From the NCBI GenBank assembly GCA_938022345.1, contig CALIEP010000308.1, positions 1 to 11,374 of the forward strand: a DNA stretch of 11,374 nt. Direction: 5' to 3'. Below are positions 5,470-11,374 of this stretch, one piece after another. Under the pieces are notes generated by a model that was given only the letters and a program-made list of their open reading frames with translations, did no database searches and was not told the DNA's origin. The first letter of the stretch is position 1, and the number at the start of each line of letters is the position of its first letter. Position numbers and translations under genes: made by a program. Source of the DNA: an uncultured Actinomyces sp. (GTDB lineage Bacteria; Actinomycetota; Actinomycetes; Actinomycetales; Actinomycetaceae).

Positions 5470-6795
5470 ATGCGTAGACGTGCTGCGCGAATGATTTTGA
5501 CCGCGGTTGCGGTTGTCGCACTGATCTTCGGTATCCCCGCGGCTGTGGCGTCTTCCTTGATTGTTTGGAATACGCAAACGGCTTCCTTGGACACCCGCGC
5601 GCAGACAGTTCAAACCAATCTTGATCGGCGTCTACGCACGTCAACCCTTTCCGAAGGCTATGCGCGCATGTGGGCGCAGACCCTTGTGAGCAACGGGGAG
5701 CCTGCCTACGTCGAAATTATGATTCCCCAGAACCCGCAGCCCATCACTTTGGGGGAGCCGCTTCGTGGAATCACTATCACTCGAAGCGCCTCATCACCGG
5801 ATGGCGTCAAAGTCACGGTAATGATTTCAGCGCGTAATGCGATTCGAAGCATCGTTCGTGTTTCAGGGATTTTCCTTTTAGGAATCCTTGTTTCTCTGGC
5901 TGTCGGCTGGGCTCTTGCGGCGCGTTTTTCGCGGCGTCTTTCGGCACCTCTGATCTATCTTTCGGCTCAAGCGGAACAAATCGGTTCCGGACAAGTCCGA
6001 GCGCGTGTCAAGCCCTCAGGGATCGAAGAAATCGATCTTGTTCAAGAAGAACTTCAGCGCACGGGCGAGAAGATGGCACGCCGTTTGGCCGCCGAACGAC
6101 AGCTGGCCGCCGATGCCTCACATCAGCTTCGCACCCCTTTAACCGCGCTTTCGATGCGCCTGGAAGAAATCGAAATGATTTCGACCGAAGAAGAAGTGCA
6201 GGAAGAAGCACGTTCATGCCTAGAACAGGTTGAACGGTTGACAACGGTCGTCACCGAGTTGCTGGATACAAATAAACGACAGGCATCTGCAACTGAAGCC
6301 ATTGACGTTCTGGAAGTCTTCAACACCCAGCGTGAAGAATGGGAAGAGGCCTTCGAAAAAACTGATCGCGTCCTACGCTTCACAGATGAGGCGGATATGC
6401 CGATTCTTGCGGATGAGGCCAAGATTGCACAGGTGCTTGCGACTCTGATCGAGAATTCCTTGCGCTACGGTGCTGGAACAACCTGGGTACACGCGCGCAA
6501 TAGCGCTAATAGTCGAGGCGTCATCATCGAGGTCTCCGACGAAGGCGAAGGCGTCGATGCTGAATTGGCCCCCTATATTTTCGAAAACGGGGTGTCGGGT
6601 CACGGTTCCAGCGGAATTGGTCTGGCCTTGGCGAAGGACCTCATTGAAACGATGGGTGGACGCATTGAGCTTACTCAGGCGGTGCCTCCAGTTTTCACTC
6701 TCTCTTTGGCAGCGATTCCCTCTAGCTATGACCCAGGGCGCGTGATGCCAGAGGGCGCGCTGGTCTCGATGGGGCGGCGCTCACGACGCTTTTAA
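5470..6795 (+). CDS. Membrane sensor histidine kinase (HAMP-HisKA-HATPase)
   Basis: This 441-residue inner-membrane kinase should phosphorylate the regulator encoded just upstream. A basic N-terminus precedes membrane span 1 (about 9-32). An external domain of roughly 95 residues with no recognised fold follows, then span 2 (about 131-152) and a HAMP linker (about 153-205, with RRLSAPLIYLSAQAEQIGSG). The dimerisation domain holds the phospho-acceptor His218 in ADASHQLRTPLTAL. The ATP-binding domain has an N box (LIENSLRYG, Asn329), G1 (VSDEGEGVD, Asp357), a short F-like region (IFENGVSGHG) and G2 (SGIGLALAKDLIETMGG). A basic tail follows (MGRRSRRF). ATG 5470 has AAGG six bases upstream (5460-5463). 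The signal sensed cannot be told; the small external domain suggests an envelope signal or interaction within the membrane. Confidence 0.94.
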   Translation: MRRRAARMILTAVAVVALIFGIPAAVASSLIVWNTQTASLDTRAQTVQTNLDRRLRTSTLSEGYARMWAQTLVSNGEPAYVEIMIPQNPQPITLGEPLRGITITRSASSPDGVKVTVMISARNAIRSIVRVSGIFLLGILVSLAVGWALAARFSRRLSAPLIYLSAQAEQIGSGQVRARVKPSGIEEIDLVQEELQRTGEKMARRLAAERQLAADASHQLRTPLTALSMRLEEIEMISTEEEVQEEARSCLEQVERLTTVVTELLDTNKRQASATEAIDVLEVFNTQREEWEEAFEKTDRVLRFTDEADMPILADEAKIAQVLATLIENSLRYGAGTTWVHARNSANSRGVIIEVSDEGEGVDAELAPYIFENGVSGHGSSGIGLALAKDLIETMGGRIELTQAVPPVFTLSLAAIPSSYDPGRVMPEGALVSMGRRSRRF

Positions 6796-6801
6796 TTGTC
6801 G

Positions 6802-6807
6802 TACACT
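6802..6807 (+). promoter_or_regulatory. Candidate -10 element of galE, leaderless geometry
   Basis: TACACT ends seven bases before ATG 6815 in the 19-base gap after the kinase gene. No Shine-Dalgarno sequence is present before the ATG, so a separate leaderless galE transcript is plausible. No clear -35 is visible inside the kinase 3' end. Confidence 0.4.
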
Positions 6808-6814
6808 GAATTCC

Positions 6815-7810
6815 ATGAGCATTCTTGTTACGGGAGGCGCCGGCTACATCGGCGCGCACGTTGTCAGTCTTCTGCTGGAACGTGGCGAAAAGGTTGTTGT
6901 TGTTGACAATCTGACCACCGGCGCAGCCAATCGAATTGGCGATGCGACACTTATCGAAGTGGATGTCGCACGCGATGAGGCTCTGCCCATCTTGACCCAG
7001 GCAATGATCGATGAAGATGTCACTGGCGTTATTCATTTTGCTGCTCAGAAGCAGGTCGGCGAATCTGTTGAGCGTCCTGCTTGGTACTACCGTCAAAATA
7101 TCGGTGGTTTGGCGAATGTTCTGCTGGCAATGGAGGAAGCCGGCGTGAAGAACATGATTTTCTCTTCCTCTGCGGCCGTTTATGGGATGCCGCCGGTTCC
7201 GGTGATCCCCGAGGATATTGAGAAGAAGCCCATCAATCCTTACGGTGAGACCAAGCTGATCGGCGAATGGATGATGGCCGATGCTGAACGCGCATGGGGC
7301 CTCAACTGGATCGGACTGCGCTACTTCAACGTTGCGGGTGCTGGATGGAATGATCTCGCCGATCCCGCATGCCTCAACTTGGTTCCTATGGTCCTCGACC
7401 GTTTGGCTCGCGGTGAACACCCGAAGATTTTCGGAACGGATTACCCGACCGATGACGGAACCTGCATCCGCGACTACATTCACGTCAAGGACCTGGCTGA
7501 CGCTCACATTTTTGCTCTGGATGCCCTGACACGCGGCGTTCCTGCGCATCGTCAATTCAATGTGGGTACCGGTCTGGGCACTTCAGTACGTGAGATCATT
7601 GATGGTCTTCGCGCGGTTTCCGGCTGGGATTTCCCGGTTGACGAACTTGACCGTCGCGCAGGTGACCCGCCAATGCTAATTGGCGATCCGCAGTCGATTG
7701 CTGTGGATTTGGGCTGGAAGGCTAACTACGGTGTCGCTGAGATTCTGCAGTCTGCATGGGATGCCTGGCAGGCCGGGCCTCGCGCAATCGAGGTCCCCTC
7801 TCAGTCCTGA
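6815..7810 (+). CDS. galE: UDP-glucose 4-epimerase
   Basis: This 331-residue cytosolic short-chain dehydrogenase family enzyme interconverts UDP-glucose and UDP-galactose with bound NAD. Visible are the nucleotide-binding GGAGYIGAH (7-15), DNLTTG (31-36), HFAAQKQVGES (74-84), the catalytic Ser119 in FSSSAAVYG, the catalytic Tyr143 and Lys147 in NPYGETK, LRYFNVAGA, and DYPTDDGTCIRDYIHVKDLA with FNVGTGLGTSV in the C-terminal sugar-binding part. The length is typical. No galK or galT is near, so the likely role here is supplying UDP-galactose for cell-wall or surface polysaccharide rather than galactose breakdown (inference). The stop is followed after three bases by the start of the next gene, so the two are translationally coupled. 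GalE is favoured over related epimerases by the FNVAGA and DGTCIRDYIHV motifs. Specificity for UDP-Gal versus UDP-GalNAc is not settled. Confidence 0.93.
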   Translation: MSILVTGGAGYIGAHVVSLLLERGEKVVVVDNLTTGAANRIGDATLIEVDVARDEALPILTQAMIDEDVTGVIHFAAQKQVGESVERPAWYYRQNIGGLANVLLAMEEAGVKNMIFSSSAAVYGMPPVPVIPEDIEKKPINPYGETKLIGEWMMADAERAWGLNWIGLRYFNVAGAGWNDLADPACLNLVPMVLDRLARGEHPKIFGTDYPTDDGTCIRDYIHVKDLADAHIFALDALTRGVPAHRQFNVGTGLGTSVREIIDGLRAVSGWDFPVDELDRRAGDPPMLIGDPQSIAVDLGWKANYGVAEILQSAWDAWQAGPRAIEVPSQS

Positions 7811-7813
7811 GCT

Positions 7814-9484
7814 ATGACAGACGCCGAACCTAAGGCCTCGCCTGCTCGACCGTGGAATTCTTCGACTGTATCCATCAGTGATTTAGATTCTCTTGAGCAG
7901 GCCATGGCGTGGCGTCGTCTTGGCCCGCAGGCAGCACTGCACGGTTTCGTCATGATGCTGCGAATGGCCCTGCTGAGTGCTGATTACGTCTATATCGACC
8001 GTAATCAGCTTCTAGATGGGGTCTGTTTCCTCGCTCTTGGTCCCGATGGGCTTGCCGAGGCCTTGGGGTTGCCCTCGTACCAGGATCTTCCTTTACTCGT
8101 GGGTTGTCAGCCTCCCGCGGGCACTCCCGCGGGCTTTGCCCGTCCTGAGAGCATCGAAGAACGCGCCGAGTGGGCGGATCTTCAACGCCGTCAGGTTGAG
8201 CGCGAAGGCTTTGTCTCCGCTGCACACGCTGTCTTTGAAAGTGATATGCCCGCGGCTCATTCGATGACTGAGGGACATGCCCGGCTTGCCCTGCTGCTCC
8301 AAGGGTTGAGCGAAACGGAAGGTGAAGAGAGCCGGCCATATCCGGCGTACTGCTCGATACCGCGCTCTCGTCAAGATCCAGCACGGCTTATTGAGACAGG
8401 ACGCGATCAGTGGGTGCGTGAGATGGAAGACATGCGTGTTCACCTCATGACGTGGCCTCGAACGCCTAGCGTTGAGGATGCTGCTTTCTGGGATGATCAC
8501 GGTCGCCTCGAGGATCTTGAAGATACCGAAGCGATCGCAATCGCCCGCACTCTGCGAGCTTGGCTGCCCAAGTGGATTGCCAATGACGGTGGGGAAGTGA
8601 CGCGCCCAGCTCGGCGCGGGGATGTTGTCTCTCTTCTGTCCCATTGGATGGAAGAAGCCCCGCCGGCAGATCTTGATGCCTCAGAGGGGGAACTTTATCG
8701 TGATGTGCTCACAGCGCCTCAGGCGCGCTGTGCATTGCGCTGGTTTTCACTTCTTTACGAGGATGCGGCTATGCATCAGCGTCTTGCACTCCTCGATACG
8801 GCAACTTCGCGCATGAGTTTTACGATGATAGCTGACGATAATGGTACTGATGACGCGGAAGTCCGTGTACAGCGTCAGTGGGGGATGTGCGTCCCACCGC
8901 AGAGCAGAAAGCAATATTGGCGTGCCCGCGTGCAAGAAAATACTCGATTGACGCTTGCCCGCATGGGACTGCGAGTTGCGTCAAGAACTGGCTCTGGCCG
9001 TGGGGGACTTGGGGGAAGCGCGCGCGGACTTTCCGTTAACGGGGAAATTACCGAGGCCATGGGGACTCTTTCTACCGAACAGTACCAGCGCGTCCTGACC
9101 CACCCGATGACCGCCCAAGCTCGTGCTGCACAGCTTGAACTCAGTGCCCTTAGAGATCCCCACCCCGCCGAGGAAATCAGAGTGAAGCGAGCCTCGCGTA
9201 ACGCGTGGCGTTCACTTGCGCTCTTCATTCGAGAGTTTGAAGTCGATCCGGTGGAGTGGCGTAGACGTGTCTTCAGCGGAGTGCTTCGCTGCCTCGCTGT
9301 GACCATTTTGGCCTTCTTCCTGACCGCACACGATTCAGGTTGGTTTGGCGAAGATACTCTTTGGATGAATGTCCTGTGGACCGCGATTGCGTTCCTTGCA
9401 TCCTTCCCGTATTCGGATGTCCGGGAGCTCTTCAAGCTTCGTCCGTCAAGGATGATGTCTGAAATCCGATTGGCTCAGGCCTAA
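7814..9484 (+). CDS. Unrecognised 556-residue protein with two C-terminal membrane spans
   Basis: I do not recognise this family. The protein starts at ATG 7814, three bases after the galE stop, so it is translated with galE. The long N-terminal part (about 1-480) is soluble, acidic and rich in Trp, Arg and Ala, with no signal peptide. It contains a hydrophobic helix-like patch (ALHGFVMMLRMALLSADYVY, 41-60), a WARD-like helical middle (IARTLRAWLPKWI, 243-255), and a glycine/arginine-rich hinge (RTGSGRGGLGGSARG, 391-405). After a basic stretch (VEWRRRVFSG) there are two hydrophobic segments, about 486-504 and 516-533, ending in a basic tail. The likely topology is a cytoplasmic body anchored by a hairpin of two spans. 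The context (galE, sensor kinase, LCP ligase) hints at an envelope role, but this is weak. Codon use looks like its neighbours, with no sign of recent transfer. Confidence 0.85.
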   Translation: MTDAEPKASPARPWNSSTVSISDLDSLEQAMAWRRLGPQAALHGFVMMLRMALLSADYVYIDRNQLLDGVCFLALGPDGLAEALGLPSYQDLPLLVGCQPPAGTPAGFARPESIEERAEWADLQRRQVEREGFVSAAHAVFESDMPAAHSMTEGHARLALLLQGLSETEGEESRPYPAYCSIPRSRQDPARLIETGRDQWVREMEDMRVHLMTWPRTPSVEDAAFWDDHGRLEDLEDTEAIAIARTLRAWLPKWIANDGGEVTRPARRGDVVSLLSHWMEEAPPADLDASEGELYRDVLTAPQARCALRWFSLLYEDAAMHQRLALLDTATSRMSFTMIADDNGTDDAEVRVQRQWGMCVPPQSRKQYWRARVQENTRLTLARMGLRVASRTGSGRGGLGGSARGLSVNGEITEAMGTLSTEQYQRVLTHPMTAQARAAQLELSALRDPHPAEEIRVKRASRNAWRSLALFIREFEVDPVEWRRRVFSGVLRCLAVTILAFFLTAHDSGWFGEDTLWMNVLWTAIAFLASFPYSDVRELFKLRPSRMMSEIRLAQA

Positions 9485-9539
9485 ATTCGACGACTCGATA
9501 ACCACTCAAAACTCATCCCATCAGGCACAAGGAGACGCC

Positions 9540-10052
9540 ATGAAATGGAGCCAGGTTTGGCACGCAGAAAACTTTCCCCTGTGGGTCGAAGGTAATGATG
9601 CGACTCCGCGTATGCACCGTGTCTTTATCGGGGGAAATCGCGCCGGGGCTGTTGCGATTGCTCGAAACCAGAACGGTGATTTTGCCCTGGTCCGTCAGCA
9701 ACGTCTTGCCATCGAGCGTGAACTCTGGGAATTCCCGCGAGGGATGAGCGAGGATTCGGATGCGGATGGGGTAGCGACTGGCCTTCGTGAACTCCTTGAA
9801 GAGACCGGATTTTATGGGGAAAACGGACACTCCTTGGGACAGATTTACCCCGATTCTGGCATCCTTGCCGGGCACGTCGAAGTGGTCTCCTGCACGGTCC
9901 CATCTCAAGAACGTCAAGCTATTGATGGAGAAGTTGATGCGCTTCAGTGGGTCAGTCTTGCTGCACTCAAAGAGATGATTGCGGGTGGCCAGCTTCAAGA
10001 TGCCATTTCTCTTGCGGCTTTTTCCATCTGGAGCCTTCGCAACAACTCCTGA
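9540..10052 (+). CDS. Nudix hydrolase, ADP-ribose pyrophosphatase-like
   Basis: This 170-residue protein belongs to the Nudix family, which cleaves nucleoside diphosphates linked to another group, such as ADP-ribose or NADH. The core is LWEFPRGMSEDSDADGVATG followed by LRELLEETGF. The catalytic RELLEETG (Arg83, Glu84, Glu87, Glu88) is intact. The loop from Gly68 to Arg83 has 14 residues instead of the usual 13, and the first conserved Glu of the Nudix box is not in register. EFPRG before the box and the downstream YPDSGILAG resemble ADP-ribose or NADH type members, but the substrate is not certain. ATG 9540 is preceded by AAGGAG (9529-9534), a good ribosome binding site. A 55-base gap separates it from the preceding gene with no terminator seen, so it may be the last gene of the galE transcript. 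Confidence 0.88.
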   Translation: MKWSQVWHAENFPLWVEGNDATPRMHRVFIGGNRAGAVAIARNQNGDFALVRQQRLAIERELWEFPRGMSEDSDADGVATGLRELLEETGFYGENGHSLGQIYPDSGILAGHVEVVSCTVPSQERQAIDGEVDALQWVSLAALKEMIAGGQLQDAISLAAFSIWSLRNNS

Positions 10053-10079
10053 CTGTTCTTTAACGGGTGGCGCGACTTT

Positions 10080-10107
10080 CGACTATATGACGTGAGTTCC
10101 ATAGTTG
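10080..10107. terminator. Weak hairpin between convergent Nudix and LCP genes
   Basis: CGACTAT (10080-10086) and ATAGTTG (10101-10107) can pair over seven positions, one of them G-T, around a 14-base loop. It lies in the 86-base gap between the two convergent stops. No T-run follows; position is the only support. Nothing else is visible in this gap. Confidence 0.25.
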
Positions 10108-10138
10108 AGACCTGCGCTGTGCCTCAAGGACGTCCCGA

Positions 10139-11374
10139 TTATGAGAACTGCGATGCCAGGTCGTCTTTTGTGAGTGTCCCAGCACGAAGCTTGGCGAAGA
10201 AATCCGGTGCGGTTGTATCTTCAAGCAGCACCGCGCTTCCCGCCGATGTCGCATAACCCAGAGATTCAATCGGGGGAACACCGGTCATTCCGGAGTTTTG
10301 CGCCTCACGGAATGCCAGTACCAAGCGTGCAACGTCAATAACAGATGAGTCCTGATCGACCGTGAATGCAGAGGCGCCAGCTCGTTCAACGCGCAGGGCG
10401 CTTATCGGGTTGAGCAAGGTTGCCGGCTTCATCGCCTTCGAAACGGTCTTTGATACAACCTGACGCTGGCGTTCAGCACGTCCGATGTCACCCCGTGGAT
10501 CCGAATAGCGCATGCGCGCAAATGCCAGAGCAGTCTTACCGTCGGCATCATGGCATCCAGCTTCCCAATTGAGCTCCGAGCGTTCATCCTCAACGCTGAG
10601 ATCGAAACACAGATTCACCCCGTCGACCGCGTCGACAATATTGGACACACCGCCCATCCCGATCTCTGCATAGTGATCAACGGTGAGTCCGGTGAGGTTT
10701 TCGACCGTCTTGACCAAGAGCGCGGGGCCTCCATAAGCATACGAGGCATTGAGCTTGTCCCAGCCATAGCCTGGGATCTCGACGTAGGTATCGCGGGGGA
10801 GGGAGATATTGCTGGTCTGTCCATTGGGGGCAACGTGAACAAGCATGATCGAATCTGCGCGTTGCCCCTCGGTGTCATCGGGAACCGAGCCGTCTGCGCG
10901 TGAATCTGAACCTGCTAATAGATACGTAGTTCCAGAAGTATTGGCACTTCCTGACAGTGCATCGATCTTCTTCAAATGAGAGTTGGCATCCATCATCAGG
11001 AAAACCGGCCATGCCAGCATCAGCAGAACGCACGCGACGACGACAAGAGGCCAGCGCCTCTTTTTCCTCTGACGAGGCTTCGCTGGGCTTACGCCCCCGG
11101 CTTGGCGTGCGCTGGGCTGGGCTTGAACAGGTTGGAAGTGCGGACGTTGCGTTGATGCCTGCGCAGGAGGTCTGGAAGTCGCACCTAGGGATTCTCGTGC
11201 TGGAGCTGAGGGGGCATAGGCCGGGGGCTGGGTTCGTCGTGCACGGGGCGCAAAGGAAGGAGGCATCGCCTCTTCGTGAACGCGGGAAGACTCAGCCGGT
11301 GTGCTCTGCTGTGCAGGAGAGGACTGCGGGGACTCAGTGGGGACACTGCGGGGGTGATCAACCGCCTCTTCATT
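10139..11374 (-). CDS. LytR-CpsA-Psr (LCP) family cell-wall ligase, 5' end beyond window
   Basis: LCP enzymes are membrane-anchored and transfer undecaprenyl-pyrophosphate-linked glycopolymers onto peptidoglycan at the outer face. The frame is open to the right edge with no stop, so the start lies outside; the ATG at 11266 is only internal. The N-terminal region is cytoplasmic, at least 107 residues, rich in Pro, Gln, Ala and Ser, and ends in a basic PRQRKKRR. One membrane span follows (WPLVVVACVLLMLAWPVFL), then the LCP domain. Its hallmarks are LLAGSDSRAD, RADSIMLVHV, SLPRDTYVEIPGYGWDKLNA, YAYGGPALLVKTVE, and FARMRYSDPRGDIGRAERQR with the conserved Arg and Asp residues that bind pyrophosphate and metal. 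Two Cys (NLCFD and AGCHD) may form a disulfide. A non-family tail ends at TAA 10139. The gene is convergent with the Nudix gene. The glycopolymer is unknown. Confidence 0.92.
   Translation of the reverse strand, partial: NEEAVDHPRSVPTESPQSSPAQQSTPAESSRVHEEAMPPSFAPRARRTQPPAYAPSAPARESLGATSRPPAQASTQRPHFQPVQAQPSARQAGGVSPAKPRQRKKRRWPLVVVACVLLMLAWPVFLMMDANSHLKKIDALSGSANTSGTTYLLAGSDSRADGSVPDDTEGQRADSIMLVHVAPNGQTSNISLPRDTYVEIPGYGWDKLNASYAYGGPALLVKTVENLTGLTVDHYAEIGMGGVSNIVDAVDGVNLCFDLSVEDERSELNWEAGCHDADGKTALAFARMRYSDPRGDIGRAERQRQVVSKTVSKAMKPATLLNPISALRVERAGASAFTVDQDSSVIDVARLVLAFREAQNSGMTGVPPIESLGYATSAGSAVLLEDTTAPDFFAKLRAGTLTKDDLASQFS

Noticed and set aside
6722..7555. Long open frame on the minus strand opposite galE (277 codons)
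   Set aside because: It is the antisense shadow of a clear galE gene, with no recognisable domain and no upstream start signals.
10550..10903. Plus-strand open frame of 117 codons inside the LCP gene
   Set aside because: It overlaps the conserved LCP core on the other strand and has no ribosome binding site or domain.
1..11374. Mobile elements, CRISPR arrays, tRNA or rRNA genes, toxin-antitoxin or defence systems
   Set aside because: I found no transposase, integrase, regularly spaced repeats, cloverleaf-like sequence, or paired small toxin/antitoxin frames; all large frames are explained by chromosomal core genes plus one unknown protein.

Overview
The window looks like ordinary chromosome from an actinobacterium with moderately high G+C (by eye). 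The best guess is a member of the Actinomycetaceae or a close relative. The evidence is the protein families: an actinobacterial-type TypA/BipA, a ferredoxin next to a DapC-type aminotransferase (an arrangement also known in mycobacteria as fdxC plus aminotransferase), an SH3-like protein of the kind fused to acetyltransferases in actinobacteria, an Rv1264-like adenylate cyclase, and several start codons placed for leaderless transcription. The genus assignment is inference. No phage, transposon, CRISPR, tRNA or rRNA signal was seen.

Layout. Positions 2-991 hold the 3' part of typA, interrupted in frame by tandem stops TAA-TAG (653-658) and immediately followed by an ATG. A convergent small SH3-like gene (1037-1351, minus) shares a divergent promoter region with a seven-iron ferredoxin gene (1404-1734) that is frameshifted after codon 26. 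dapC (1743-2885) follows the ferredoxin and converges on maf (2898-3578, minus). maf is divergent from a class III adenylate cyclase gene (3644-4678). Their shared intergenic region carries a CRP/GlxR-like palindrome (3625-3640). A two-component system follows: an OmpR-type regulator (4772-5452) and a sensor kinase (5470-6795). Next come galE (6815-7810), a 556-residue unrecognised membrane-anchored protein (7814-9484) and a Nudix hydrolase (9540-10052). A convergent LytR-CpsA-Psr cell-wall ligase (10139 to beyond the right edge, minus) closes the window.

How it fits together. Most genes are core or housekeeping: translation GTPase, electron carrier, lysine/diaminopimelate synthesis, nucleotide sanitation (Maf, Nudix), signalling (cAMP, two-component) and envelope building (GalE, LCP). 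No new multi-gene defence or mobile system is apparent. The points most worth a second look are the two interrupted core genes within about 850 bases, which may be real or artefact, the candidate cAMP-receptor site directly upstream of the adenylate cyclase, and the unrecognised protein coupled to galE.
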